A stretch of DNA of 64,000 bases, from assembly GCA_025359045.1 (NCBI GenBank), contig JANYHN010000003.1:1-64000 (forward strand). Reading direction: 5' to 3'. The stretch is from Hyphomicrobiales bacterium. Lineage in GTDB: Bacteria; Pseudomonadota; Alphaproteobacteria; Rhizobiales; Aestuariivirgaceae. The notes under the pieces were generated by a model. It was given only the letters and a program-made list of their open reading frames with translations, searched no databases and was not told the DNA's origin. This document shows, one piece after another, positions 35,487 through 44,912 of the stretch. Position numbers and translations under genes: made by a program. The stretch's first letter is position 1; each line of letters starts with the position of its first letter.

Positions 35487-36644
35487 CTAACGCAAACTAG
35501 GTGGCCTTGAATCCAACCATTTGCCACCTTGGCCAGCAGAATCCACCGCTGCCTTAATGGCTGCAATGGAACGCAGGCCATCAATAGCGTTTGGATAATG
35601 GCATGCGAGCGGATTTGGTGTGCGGCCTTCTTTCTTGGCGTGGATGACTTCAGACAAATCAGAATAAATGTTGGCAAACGCGAGAGGCATGCCTTCGGCG
35701 TGGCCGATGGTGACCCGAGATGCGCGGTCAGCTTCGGGGGATAAATCTGGCCCGCCGCGCTCCAATACGGTGGTTCGGCCATTGAGTGGCGTCCAGTAAA
35801 GTTGGTTTGGCCATTCTTGGGCCCAACGCATTCCGCCTTTTTCACCGAAGACTTGTATGTTCAGCCCGTGCATCCGGCCCACGGCCACGGAACTTGTCCA
35901 GAGGCGCAACCTTGCACCACCGCTCATTTTAAAGCTAACCATCGCGTCATCTTCTAATGTGCGCACATCGAGGCATGAGGCGAAATCAGCCGTGAGGGAT
36001 TCCGGTTCCTGGCCAGACACGAAGCTCGCCATATGCAGCGCATGAATGCCGCAATCGGCAAACTGCGCTGATATACCAGCCATAGCGGGGTCATAACGCC
36101 AGCGCACGCGCGGGTTATCAGCATCTGCCGCATCGGCGTGAAAGCCATGTGCAAATTCGGCTTTGATCAAGCGCACTTTGCCCAAATCGCCCCGCGCCAC
36201 CATCGCCCGCATATGGCGCACTAAAGCGTAACCCGAATAACCATAATTCACGGCACAAATGCTGCCGGTGCGTTTGGCCGTGGCTACAATGTCTTCGGCT
36301 TCTTCAACCGTGATTGTCATTGGCTTTTCGCAGAGCACATTGAAGCCCGCTTCGAGGAAGGCTTTGGTGATTTCGTAATGGGTCGAATTTGGCGTGGCCA
36401 CGGTGACCAGATCAACGCGGTCTGTGCGGCTGCTTTCGCCTTCCAACATTTCGCGCCAATTTCCGTAAGCGCGGTCTTCGTGAATGCCTAATTCCTGTGC
36501 ATAGCTGCGACCGCTTTCGGCATTGGCATCAAGCGCGCCTGCTTTAAAATCATACAACCCGTCGAGTGCTGCGCTGATCCGATGCGCTGGCCCAATTTGG
36601 CTGCCCCTGCCCCCGCCAATCATGCCCCACGATAATTTTTTCAT
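35487..36644 (-). CDS. Gfo/Idh/MocA-family oxidoreductase
   Basis: NAD(P)-dependent sugar or cyclitol dehydrogenase, 385 residues. The Rossmann motif GMIGGGRGSQIGPAHR is at about residues 7-22, and the family catalytic-site signature CEKPMTITVEEAED is near 105. It follows a second, distinct member of the family by 12 bases. Such pairs often oxidise and isomerise a sugar or inositol via a keto intermediate. The divergent iolC-iolB-aldolase operon suggests a cyclitol or related hexose substrate (inference). Confidence 0.82.
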   Translation of the reverse strand: MKKLSWGMIGGGRGSQIGPAHRISAALDGLYDFKAGALDANAESGRSYAQELGIHEDRAYGNWREMLEGESSRTDRVDLVTVATPNSTHYEITKAFLEAGFNVLCEKPMTITVEEAEDIVATAKRTGSICAVNYGYSGYALVRHMRAMVARGDLGKVRLIKAEFAHGFHADAADADNPRVRWRYDPAMAGISAQFADCGIHALHMASFVSGQEPESLTADFASCLDVRTLEDDAMVSFKMSGGARLRLWTSSVAVGRMHGLNIQVFGEKGGMRWAQEWPNQLYWTPLNGRTTVLERGGPDLSPEADRASRVTIGHAEGMPLAFANIYSDLSEVIHAKKEGRTPNPLACHYPNAIDGLRSIAAIKAAVDSAGQGGKWLDSRPPSLR

Positions 36645-36656
36645 TTATGTCTTCCC

Positions 36657-37772
36657 TTAAAAACTCGTTACATCAACCCAGCGGCGCAATTCATGCGAGG
36701 CCCAAGCTGCTTCAATCACTTGGTTCACCAACATGCCATCCTTGAATGTGGGCCAGCGCGAATTGCCTTCAGCGATTGATTCGAGAAAATCTTTCGCTTC
36801 AATGATGATTTGATCTTGATATCCTGTGCCATGGCCGGGGCCCAAACAAAAGGGTTCATAATCTTTGTGCAGTGGGCCTGTTAAAATTTTAGTGAAACCT
36901 TGGCGGTTTGGCGCTGCATCGCCCTTGTAAAGCCAAAGCGCGTTTTGATCTTCCTGATCAAAACGGATAGCACCCTTGGTTCCGAAGATTTCATAAATAT
37001 AACCCATCTTGCGGCCCGTGGCCACGCGGCTGATGAATAACGAACCCATAGCACCCGATGCAAAGCGACACATGATTTGCGCTTGGTCATCATTGGTCAC
37101 AGGCTTTGGTCCATCTGGCGAGGGCCGCATTTTATGGACGGTTTCAATATCAGCAATCAGTGAAGTGATGGGCCCAGCAAGTGCAAAAGCAGCATTGATG
37201 ATATGGGGCGACAGATCGCCCATATTGCCGTTTGATCTGCCGCTGGCGCGCCAGTTGGCTGGCAAATTCGGATCGGCATAAAAATCTTCCGTGTGCTCGC
37301 CGCGGAAGGATGTCATTACGCCAATTTCGCACGATGCAATAATTTCGCGCGCCAATTGCGAGGCTGGTGTGCGAATATAATTAAAGCCGGTCATATTAAT
37401 CAGGCGGGATTGTTCTGCAGCGGCCACCATGATCCGACTGTCTTCAAGTCCCATTCCTAGTGGCTTTTCACACAGCACGTGTTTGCCTTTTTGAAATGCA
37501 GCAATGGCGATTTCGCGGTGGGTTTCTTGTGGACTGGCAATGACGATGGCTTCGACCATCGGGTCATCCACCAATGTGCGCCAATTTGATGTGGAACGCG
37601 CAAAGCCAAATTGGCGGGCTTTTTCTGCTGCGCCTTGTTCCGTTGTGGTGCAAATCATTTCGAGGCTGGGGCGCAGTTTAGTATTAAAAATAGCACCTAC
37701 TGCGGCCATGGCCACCGAATGGGCCTTGCCCATGTAGCCACCGCCGATGATACCTATGCCAATTTTAGTCAA
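36657..37772 (-). CDS. Gfo/Idh/MocA-family oxidoreductase (IolG-like)
   Basis: NAD(P)-dependent dehydrogenase of about 371 residues. The start is placed at the TTG (37772), which has AGAGG eight bases upstream and begins right before the Rossmann motif IGIGIIGGGYMGKAHS; the longer open frame would place the 37788-37805 palindrome in the coding region. The CEKPLGMGLEDSR motif is near 100. Heads a two-gene operon with the paralogue downstream. Inositol 2-dehydrogenase is one possibility; the family covers many sugars. Confidence 0.8.
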   Translation of the reverse strand: MTKIGIGIIGGGYMGKAHSVAMAAVGAIFNTKLRPSLEMICTTTEQGAAEKARQFGFARSTSNWRTLVDDPMVEAIVIASPQETHREIAIAAFQKGKHVLCEKPLGMGLEDSRIMVAAAEQSRLINMTGFNYIRTPASQLAREIIASCEIGVMTSFRGEHTEDFYADPNLPANWRASGRSNGNMGDLSPHIINAAFALAGPITSLIADIETVHKMRPSPDGPKPVTNDDQAQIMCRFASGAMGSLFISRVATGRKMGYIYEIFGTKGAIRFDQEDQNALWLYKGDAAPNRQGFTKILTGPLHKDYEPFCLGPGHGTGYQDQIIIEAKDFLESIAEGNSRWPTFKDGMLVNQVIEAAWASHELRRWVDVTSF

Positions 37773-37787
37773 TTGTTGAGCCTCTGA

Positions 37788-37805
37788 TTTGCAATCGATT
37801 GCAAA
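37788..37805. promoter_or_regulatory. perfect 18-bp palindrome, candidate LacI-family operator
   Basis: TTTGCAATCGATTGCAAA is its own reverse complement with a central CG, the classic form of LacI/GalR-family operators. It lies 15 bases upstream of the dehydrogenase start codon and 61 upstream of the kinase start, so one regulator could control both divergent operons. No LacI-family gene is in the window. Confidence 0.7.
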
Positions 37806-37866
37806 CACCACACACCGCATTTAAGCTGAGCCGTCAAGAACGACACGTTAGAAATTTCGAGCCAAG

Positions 37867-38808
37867 GTGAAAAATATCAAAAACAATCATTTTCTGGTTT
37901 TGGGCCGCGCTGGCCTTGACCTTTATGCCGATCCGCCAGGCACACGCACAGAAGAAGCTTTGGCATTTTCGTCGGCACTTGGCGGGTCGGCTGCCAATAT
38001 TGCAGTGGCGATTTCAAAACTGGACGGGCGGGCTTCGCTGATCAGTTGTGTTTCGGATGATGCGGTGGGGCACTATATTTTAAATCAACTCAAAGCTTAT
38101 AGCATTGCGTGTGATCACATGCATGTCGTTGCTGGTGAAGCGCGGAGCAGTCTGGCCGTGGTTGAAACCAGACTGGAGAATTGTCAGTCGGTGATTTACC
38201 GCAATGGTGCTTCAGATTTTCACTTGAATGAAAAACATATCCGCGAGATAAAATTTGCTGACTACGGAGCATTGATTGTAACTGGAACCAGTTTGGCCGT
38301 TGAACCTTCACAAAGTGCCACTTTGTTGGCAATGATGCTGGCGAGCAAGGCTGGCCTACCAGTGATCATAGACGTGGATTATCGCCCTTATTCTTGGGCG
38401 AGCGCTGCTGAAGCATCTCAGGTCTATGCTGCTGCTGCAGCAATGTGTGATGTCATTATTGGCAATGATGTCGAATTTGCTGTGATGGGCGAAGGTTTGA
38501 TATCGGCCCGAAAACTGGCACAATCCACTCAAGTTGTCGTTTATAAAATGGGCGAGAAAGGCTCCATTACATTTGTTCAGGGAAAAGAGTTTGAAACCGG
38601 AATCTACCCCGTCACTGCGTTGAAGCCAACAGGTGCAGGTGATGCCTTTATGGGCGCTTTTATCACCAGTTGGGCCGACGGAATTAATGTTGAAACTTGC
38701 GTGAAACGCGGCTCTGCGGCGGCGGCCATCGTTGTGACCAGAGTCGGCTGTGCGCCAGCTATGCCAACCCCAATTGAACTTGATCAATTTATGAAAGACC
38801 ATGCCTGA
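37867..38808 (+). CDS. iolC: PfkB-family kinase, IolC-like (5-dehydro-2-deoxygluconokinase)
   Basis: 313-residue ribokinase-family enzyme starting at GTG. The IolC-like opening FLVLGRAGLDLYADPPGT and LGGSAANIAVAISKL are present, and the PfkB catalytic motif PTGAGDAFMGAF (with the base Asp) is near 255. IolC phosphorylates 5-dehydro-2-deoxy-D-gluconate in inositol breakdown. The next gene, overlapping by TGATG, is IolB-like, which supports the assignment; relatives acting on other keto-deoxy sugars cannot be excluded. Confidence 0.76.
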   Translation: MKNIKNNHFLVLGRAGLDLYADPPGTRTEEALAFSSALGGSAANIAVAISKLDGRASLISCVSDDAVGHYILNQLKAYSIACDHMHVVAGEARSSLAVVETRLENCQSVIYRNGASDFHLNEKHIREIKFADYGALIVTGTSLAVEPSQSATLLAMMLASKAGLPVIIDVDYRPYSWASAAEASQVYAAAAAMCDVIIGNDVEFAVMGEGLISARKLAQSTQVVVYKMGEKGSITFVQGKEFETGIYPVTALKPTGAGDAFMGAFITSWADGINVETCVKRGSAAAAIVVTRVGCAPAMPTPIELDQFMKDHA

Positions 38809-39650
38809 TGCATATTCCTCCTTATGATAATAGAAACCAAGCCATCGTTGATGTAGACGATGCCCGTGTGCCGCTTAATTACTTCAACATTGTAAAACTA
38901 AAGCGCGATCAGGTTTTTGAATATCAGATACCAGGCTATGAAACAGCCATTGTGCCTGCCACTGGCACAATTGATATTTCGGTTGACGGTGAGAATTTCG
39001 TGAATATCGGTAATCGCGGAATTGATGTTTGGGATGGAGAACCTGAGGGGGTTTACGCACCTACAGCTTCGAAAGTCCGAATGGTGTGCAGGTCGGACGC
39101 TGCTGAAGTGTTTGTAGCTGGCGCTAAGTTTGATCGGGTGCTTTTGCCCTTTGCTGTGCGTGCCGCTGATATTGACAAGATTCAATATGGAAGTGACGAC
39201 ACCAAAACTCACCGCAAGATTAAACATATTTTTGGCACGAAGTATAAGGACCGCGTTGGGCGCTTGTTGGTGTCAGAATTATTCACTGTTGGTCAGGGCG
39301 GCTGGTCGGGGTTTCCACCTCATAAACACGACACCGATCGTCTTCCCCTCGAAACGCGCCATGACGAGACTTATAATTTTCGTTTCCGTCCGGGTCATGG
39401 CTTTGGAATGCAATTGGTGCAGCGCGAGGATGGCAAGGTGGGCGATGCTTATCACATTGTGGATGGTTCAACCATTGTACTCGACAAAGGCTATCATCCT
39501 TGCGTGGTTGGGCCAGGATATGAGATGTATTATTTCACCATTCTTGGCGGCCTCACCCAGCGCTCGCTCGTGCAATTTTTCCAACCTGTGCATGCCTATC
39601 AGGTGGAGACCATTCCCGGCATTAAAGATATGATCGCGAAATTTAAATGA
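38808..39650 (+). CDS. iolB: 5-deoxy-glucuronate isomerase IolB
   Basis: 280-residue double-cupin isomerase of the IolB/KduI family, converting 5-deoxy-glucuronate to 5-dehydro-2-deoxy-gluconate, the substrate of IolC. The metal-site histidines and glutamate appear in FPPHKHDTD and TRHDETYNF (about 165-190), with a later HPC and CVVGPGYEMYYF block. It is translationally coupled to both neighbours (TGATG before, ATGA after). The acid it acts on is inferred from the family. Confidence 0.8.
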   Translation: MHIPPYDNRNQAIVDVDDARVPLNYFNIVKLKRDQVFEYQIPGYETAIVPATGTIDISVDGENFVNIGNRGIDVWDGEPEGVYAPTASKVRMVCRSDAAEVFVAGAKFDRVLLPFAVRAADIDKIQYGSDDTKTHRKIKHIFGTKYKDRVGRLLVSELFTVGQGGWSGFPPHKHDTDRLPLETRHDETYNFRFRPGHGFGMQLVQREDGKVGDAYHIVDGSTIVLDKGYHPCVVGPGYEMYYFTILGGLTQRSLVQFFQPVHAYQVETIPGIKDMIAKFK

Positions 39651-40471
39651 CCGTTGCCAATCTCGTTGACGTTTTGAACCCCGCCATTGCTGGCGGTTAT
39701 GGTGTTGCTGGACTTGTCGTGCTCGGCTGGGAAGATGCGAGGGCTTATGTGGAGGCTGCGGAGGAGTTGGGGGTTCCTGTTATTTTGCAAGCTGGCCCAG
39801 GTTGTCGTAAGCACACGCCTGTTCCAATCATGGGTAAAATGTTTCGGCATTTGGCAGAGCAAGCAAAGGTGCCCGTTGTGTGTCACATCGATCATGCGTT
39901 GACGGTTGAAGAGTGCGCGTTAGGTATCGACAATGGATTTACTTCCGTGATGATTGATGGTTCCGCGCTACCAATTTCTGAAAATATTGAACTCACTTCG
40001 CGCGTTGCTGAAATTGCACATCGCGCGGGCGTTTCAGTTGAGGGTGAAGTTGGTGTTGTTGGTTATATGAGTGGAGCTTCCTCTGCTCACACGTCACCAG
40101 ACGAGGCGAGGCGCTTTGACCTTGAAAGTGGGGCTGATGCTTTGGCCATCTCAATCGGCAACGTGCATCTCAATACTGAGAAAACATCTGGGATTAATTT
40201 TGAATCGTTGCGCGCCCTTGAAGCCGTTACGCGGCTGCCCTTAGTGCTGCATGGTGGCAGCGGCATTCCACTCGATGTTCGCAATATGTTGGCACATGAA
40301 ACCCGTGTGAAGAAATTTAACATCGGCACTGAGCTGCGCATGGCGTTTGGTTCGTCGCTCAGAAAACACTTGAAAGAAAACCCGCAAAGCTTTGATCGAA
40401 ATGAGATTTTGAGCACGACGATTAAAGATATTAAGGCTGAGACCGTGAAGGTGCTGCGTGGCCTGGTTTAG
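39647..40471 (+). CDS. class II aldolase of the fructose-bisphosphate family (IolJ/GatY-like)
   Basis: 274-residue zinc-dependent aldolase. Zinc ligands are seen in VCHIDHA (about 84-90), in the GEVG-containing segment, and in HGGSG with the NIGTEL loop. Following iolC and iolB, the expected role is cleaving 6-phospho-5-dehydro-2-deoxy-gluconate into dihydroxyacetone phosphate and malonate semialdehyde (IolJ). Length and motifs equally fit tagatose- or fructose-bisphosphate aldolases. Its stop overlaps that of the convergent DUF4432 gene. Confidence 0.78.
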   Translation: MTVANLVDVLNPAIAGGYGVAGLVVLGWEDARAYVEAAEELGVPVILQAGPGCRKHTPVPIMGKMFRHLAEQAKVPVVCHIDHALTVEECALGIDNGFTSVMIDGSALPISENIELTSRVAEIAHRAGVSVEGEVGVVGYMSGASSAHTSPDEARRFDLESGADALAISIGNVHLNTEKTSGINFESLRALEAVTRLPLVLHGGSGIPLDVRNMLAHETRVKKFNIGTELRMAFGSSLRKHLKENPQSFDRNEILSTTIKDIKAETVKVLRGLV

Positions 40472-41565
40472 ATCCCTTCAATCATACTCTTCATCTTCGC
40501 CGCATCTTTCTCATCCAGCGCTCCAAACTCTAACGCACACGTAAAGCTCTTTCCCGCGTCAATGCTCAACACATTGCCCTTGGCTTTTTCTGCTTTATAG
40601 CCATCAGCCTCCGCCGTTGCTGGTAGATAGATTCCGATTGCATCTTGATTGGCTGTACGAGTGATCCAGCGGACGCCACGTGGTAATTCGGTTGGACGGT
40701 GACTGATGAAATCAGCGGTGCCATCTGGCAAAGCCTGCATGGAATGCGCCCAACCTTTCGAGTCAGTTTTGAACGTGAGGCCTATCACCAATTCAGGATC
40801 AAACGTTTTGCCGGCGGTCATCTCACGATGCAGTTCAGGGGTTTTCTGAAGTGATTTAATGAAGCTTAGATACTTTGCCGTTGGGTTGAAAAATTCTGGG
40901 AACTTGTCGCGGACATTTACCTTCGATGGATCATCAGATGCGGTGTCGATCAAAATTGATCTATCAATGGGTTTGAAATTCACATGGGCCAAATACATCA
41001 CATCCATTGGTGTAGCTTTGAGGTTTTTGACTTCCAGATGCAAGGCAATGCGACCGTTGTTTTCATTCATTCGAATGTGGGGCTTAGCTACATAATTATG
41101 AGTGAAGGCGACCGTGTGACGATAGCAACCGCTCACTTCAACGAATGCACCATGCTCATCTTCGCCAAACATCAACTCAGCACTTTGATAAATCGCATTG
41201 GGCAGTTCGCCGTGCAATGGATGCGTATCATCCGTCCCCGGATTGCCCATGGCTGTGGCTCCACAATGGAGCAGAAAGCCACCATAGTTGCTTAGGTAAT
41301 CGCCAGAATTTACAGGTTCATCAAACATGGAGCGCATGGTCAGGCGGCGGCCATTGAACTTAGCATCCCATATTTGTTGACCATGAAATGGAAGCAAAAT
41401 AATTTCGCCTACTGGGTTGGTGATGCGCAGTGCTGCAACACCACTGGCATATCTGAGTGTGGTGATTTTAATCGCGCCATGTTGGGCCAGCAGTGTTTCA
41501 GCACGATTGAATTCTACGGCGTTGAGGTTGATCGTCGTGTTTGATTTCATTTTGCTGGTTTCCAT
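40468..41565 (-). CDS. aldose 1-epimerase-like protein (DUF4432)
   Basis: About 365 residues from the ATG at 41565 (ATG 41550, with GGAAA upstream, is equally possible). It has the beta-rich mutarotase layout seen in DUF4432, with GGFLLHCGATAMGNPG and DTHPLHGELPNA blocks carrying likely catalytic histidines. It directly follows the sugar kinase of the rhamnose locus. Rhizobial rha loci usually carry the small mutarotase RhaU, absent here, so this protein may supply that anomer-interconverting step. Confidence 0.72.
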   Translation of the reverse strand: METSKMKSNTTINLNAVEFNRAETLLAQHGAIKITTLRYASGVAALRITNPVGEIILLPFHGQQIWDAKFNGRRLTMRSMFDEPVNSGDYLSNYGGFLLHCGATAMGNPGTDDTHPLHGELPNAIYQSAELMFGEDEHGAFVEVSGCYRHTVAFTHNYVAKPHIRMNENNGRIALHLEVKNLKATPMDVMYLAHVNFKPIDRSILIDTASDDPSKVNVRDKFPEFFNPTAKYLSFIKSLQKTPELHREMTAGKTFDPELVIGLTFKTDSKGWAHSMQALPDGTADFISHRPTELPRGVRWITRTANQDAIGIYLPATAEADGYKAEKAKGNVLSIDAGKSFTCALEFGALDEKDAAKMKSMIEGI

Positions 41566-41570
41566 TCTGA

Positions 41571-42923
41571 TCAAGCCAAGAGGGCTTTCCAATTTTCATA
41601 GTAAATTTTGAGACCAGATAATTCTGCGGGTTTAACCAAGCTTGCCTCTGGGGCCGCATGTGGTTGATGCCACGTGGCGAGCATGGCAGCGCCGCGCGCT
41701 GTGCCCGCTTGATCTTTGGCGACGTAAAGCTTTTGTGTAGGGCGAAGTGCCGCAATAATCTCACAAAGCAAATGATTTTGCGCAAAACTACCATCGACAA
41801 TCAAATCGCCCTGCTCAACTTCCAAATTATCAAGCGTTATAGTGCACATCATCGCTGCATAAAGCGTTGCCAGGCTGGTGCGTTGCTCGGGCCTGATATT
41901 TCCAATGATCTTGCCCTTACGTGTAGCATAGGGGCCGCCATTGATGCTGAAAGAAGGCAAGGCAAAAACTCTCGAATCTATGAAGTGCCTTATGTCATCG
42001 ATGTTTTCAGCAGACGCACAATCCCCAGCAATCGTTGCAAACTCGCGCCCACCCATAAATTTTGCCGTCGCTAATGGTCTGCCTTCCGCGTCTATGTTGC
42101 CCAACATATCCATGTTTGGCTTCAGACTTGTCAATGCATGACCAACAGCCATAACGACGACCCACGTTCCCGTCGATAGGACAGTGAAAGGGGCTTTGCG
42201 CGAGGCGAGGTAAGGTAACAAGGCCGCATTTGAGTCGTGAATGCCACAGAGAATTTTTATGTTTGGTTCAACACCCAGATCATTTGCGGCTTTCGCGCTG
42301 ATCATTCCCATTTCAGTCCAAGGTGATTTTATAGGCGCAATGAGTTTGTCAAAACCCAGCGTTTCTGCAAGTTTTGCAGGTTTGCCAAGGGCAGGCAACC
42401 ATAAATCTGTGTGTGCACCCATTGAGCAAATATCAAAGACAAATTGACCGCAAAGTCGCCAGACCCAATATTGTGGATAGCCCACGATTTTCGTGACTTG
42501 CGCAAACTCTTCGCTCAAATTCCATTTTTGCCACGCGAGTTGCCTTCCAACATTTAGCCCCGCTGGCATGCTGGGCGAATACGTTTTGTTGAATGCATCG
42601 CGCAGTGGTTCATATCGCTGGTTGATGTCCTCGGCGTTCGTGAATTCATAATCCATGATCGGCAAAACCAATCCCTGTTCATTCATCACAGCACCAGATG
42701 CGCCATGCGTTGTCGGAATAAGGGTCTTGATTTTAAAATTTCTCGTCGCTTCCCTTAGCGATGCACCCAAAAAATTCCAAATCTTTTCCACGTCGACATG
42801 CGGATAAGGCGGGCCCTCTAAGGAGGCATTTGGCATTTGGCGCTCGAACAATAAAATACCATCATCGTCAAACACCACAAACTTAAGATTTGTCTTGCCG
42901 ACATCGAGAACTGCAATGCTCAT
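41571..42923 (-). CDS. rhaK: FGGY-family carbohydrate kinase, probable rhamnulokinase
   Basis: About 450 residues from the ATG at 42923 (GTG 42941 is the alternative start). The N-terminal phosphate loop VLDVGKTNLKF, the TTHGASG segment and a C-terminal DGSFAQNHLLCEI block fit the FGGY family. It follows the two transporter permease genes, with rhamnose isomerase and rhamnulose-phosphate aldolase genes in the same locus, matching the rhizobial RhaK, which is also needed for rhamnose uptake in Rhizobium leguminosarum. Other sugar kinases look similar, so the name rests on context. Confidence 0.8.
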   Translation of the reverse strand: MSIAVLDVGKTNLKFVVFDDDGILLFERQMPNASLEGPPYPHVDVEKIWNFLGASLREATRNFKIKTLIPTTHGASGAVMNEQGLVLPIMDYEFTNAEDINQRYEPLRDAFNKTYSPSMPAGLNVGRQLAWQKWNLSEEFAQVTKIVGYPQYWVWRLCGQFVFDICSMGAHTDLWLPALGKPAKLAETLGFDKLIAPIKSPWTEMGMISAKAANDLGVEPNIKILCGIHDSNAALLPYLASRKAPFTVLSTGTWVVVMAVGHALTSLKPNMDMLGNIDAEGRPLATAKFMGGREFATIAGDCASAENIDDIRHFIDSRVFALPSFSINGGPYATRKGKIIGNIRPEQRTSLATLYAAMMCTITLDNLEVEQGDLIVDGSFAQNHLLCEIIAALRPTQKLYVAKDQAGTARGAAMLATWHQPHAAPEASLVKPAELSGLKIYYENWKALLA

Positions 42924-42927
42924 CCTG

Positions 42928-43926
42928 TTATGTTCGTCCACGCCATTTTGCGGTCATGATAGGAATTGCAATGGAGATGATCAACAGCAAACCGATCAAG
43001 ATGGCAATTTCAATGCCGGGAATATTGACGAGCGATAGACCGAAAATTGTGAGGCCTAGTATGAATACGGAGAGGACGAGGCCCAAAATGGTTCCGGTTC
43101 CACCCGCAATTGAAATGCCACCGAGGATCACCATCGTAACGATTTCAAGTTCCCAACCCAGTGCAATATTGGGGCGGGTAGATCCAATGCGACCAGTGAG
43201 CAATACGGCCGCAAGACCTGCCATCAATCCCGTCATGACAAAAAGCCAAAAGCGGGTGTTTTCAACTTTGATCCCCGAAAAACGCGCCGCCGTCGGGTTG
43301 TGACCAATGGCAAATATTTGCCTCCCAATCACCGTGCGGTGCAACACAAATGCAAAGATGCAGGCCAAAATTAAAAATATTGCGAAAGAATTTGGAATAG
43401 GAACGCCGGGCCAGATGTAGCCTTGGCCGAAAGATGTGAGTGCACTTGGATATTTGGTGAGTGCTTGATCACCCAAAACCACCTGCGCTATTCCGCGAAA
43501 CAACGACATCGTGCCGATTGTTACCACAATGGAAGGTAACCGGAACTTGGTTACCAATGCGCCATTTACCGCTCCCGCCGTTGCGCCGACAGCTAAGCCC
43601 GCAAACACCAGTATCGGAGTGCCAAATCCCATTTGTGAAAGCAGGCCCATAACAAGGGAGCAAACGGCAATGTTTGCCGCAACTGAAAGATCAATCTCAC
43701 GTGTGATAATAAGCAAAGCCATAGCCAATGCGATGATGGCCTTTTCAGAAAAATTGAACGTGGCGTCGGAGAGATTGTAAATATCTAGAAAATAAGGGGA
43801 GATTGCCGTGTTGATGACAATCACGGCGACGAGCAACATCACCAAAATGCTTTCCCATCGCAGCAGATAAGAAGCCAGGTTAAATGGAGCCCTATCTAAA
43901 ACATGGTAACGCTGCATATCGCTCAT
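42928..43926 (-). CDS. rhaQ: rhamnose ABC transporter permease RhaQ
   Basis: CUT2-type (ribose-type) inner-membrane permease, 332 residues, with about eight to ten hydrophobic segments. The family signature AVNGALVTKFRLPSIVVTIGTMSLFRGI is seen near 115-145 and GGISIAGGTGTILG near 270. The ATG overlaps the rhaP stop (ATGA). It forms a heterodimer with RhaP. Confidence 0.87.
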   Translation of the reverse strand: MSDMQRYHVLDRAPFNLASYLLRWESILVMLLVAVIVINTAISPYFLDIYNLSDATFNFSEKAIIALAMALLIITREIDLSVAANIAVCSLVMGLLSQMGFGTPILVFAGLAVGATAGAVNGALVTKFRLPSIVVTIGTMSLFRGIAQVVLGDQALTKYPSALTSFGQGYIWPGVPIPNSFAIFLILACIFAFVLHRTVIGRQIFAIGHNPTAARFSGIKVENTRFWLFVMTGLMAGLAAVLLTGRIGSTRPNIALGWELEIVTMVILGGISIAGGTGTILGLVLSVFILGLTIFGLSLVNIPGIEIAILIGLLLIISIAIPIMTAKWRGRT

Positions 43927-44912
43927 GCTTTGCGCTCCAATTTGCGGGCGCTGGCCAATATCAATTTTCCGATTGGGCGTTCTGACCGTGCGTTGACGAT
44001 TACAGCTGCCAATATAACAAATCCAGAAATCAGCATTTGCCAGAAGGGTGATACATTGATGACGGGAAGCGCGTTTACGATCACCCCTAAGAATAATGCA
44101 CCCAGTAATGCGCCCGAAACAGTGCCGATGCCGCCAGCGATTGACACGCCACCAATTACACAGGCTGCGATGATGGTGAGTTCGTAGCCTTGTGCATTAT
44201 CAACGAAAGCGATGCCATAGCGTGCCACCCAGAGATAACCGCAGAGGCCAGCCACGGCACCTGCGATGGTATAAACAATAAATTGTTGGCGCGGAATGTT
44301 GATGCCGCAATAGCGTGCAGCTGTGGGATTGCCGCCGATGGCATAAAGGCCACGTCCAAATTGCGTTTGTCGGTAAAGTATCCAGTATGCGGCTATCACC
44401 AAGCCAGCGATCCAAATCAAACTTGGAACACCGAGCAAATTTGCATGCGGAAAAGATAGGAAAGCTTCACTCATATCTTTGGAGGTCAGCCATTCGCCAC
44501 CTGCCAACAAAAAGATCAGTCCACGGAAGATCGCCAACGTGCCGAGGGTCACCACGATTGGTGGAATACCGACAAATGCGACCAAGGCTCCGTTAACGCT
44601 GCCGAGTGCTGCGCCAATCACAATAGCAAGTAAGATGATCAATCCCAGCGGAACCCCGGGCATGGCGCGCGAAACCAACGCAACTGCCATGCCCGTTAAC
44701 GCAAGATTGGCCGCGAGAGAAAGATCAATGCCGCGTGTGAGGATTATAGCCATTTGCGCAAGCGTCAACATAAACAGGAAACATGTGTCGGTGATCACAT
44801 TCACCAAGCTTGCACCTGTGAGAAAGACAGGTGCACGAATACCAACTGCTAACACGATTGCGGCCACGATGACTGCGAGGAGGACTTCACGATTCTTTGC
44901 CAGTGCTTTCAA
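43923..44912 (-). CDS. rhaP: rhamnose ABC transporter permease RhaP
   Basis: CUT2-type inner-membrane permease, 329 residues, with the SVNGALVAFVGIPPIVVTLGT block (about 105-125) and GGVSIAGGIGTVSGALLGA near 255. It overlaps the ATPase gene upstream and rhaQ downstream by four bases each, so synthesis of the membrane complex is coupled. Confidence 0.87.
   Translation of the reverse strand: MKALAKNREVLLAVIVAAIVLAVGIRAPVFLTGASLVNVITDTCFLFMLTLAQMAIILTRGIDLSLAANLALTGMAVALVSRAMPGVPLGLIILLAIVIGAALGSVNGALVAFVGIPPIVVTLGTLAIFRGLIFLLAGGEWLTSKDMSEAFLSFPHANLLGVPSLIWIAGLVIAAYWILYRQTQFGRGLYAIGGNPTAARYCGINIPRQQFIVYTIAGAVAGLCGYLWVARYGIAFVDNAQGYELTIIAACVIGGVSIAGGIGTVSGALLGALFLGVIVNALPVINVSPFWQMLISGFVILAAVIVNARSERPIGKLILASARKLERKA

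Noticed and set aside
35487-40471. Complete myo-inositol catabolic operon.
   Set aside because: No iolD, iolE or iolA is present, and the dehydrogenases are not specifically recognisable as IolG.
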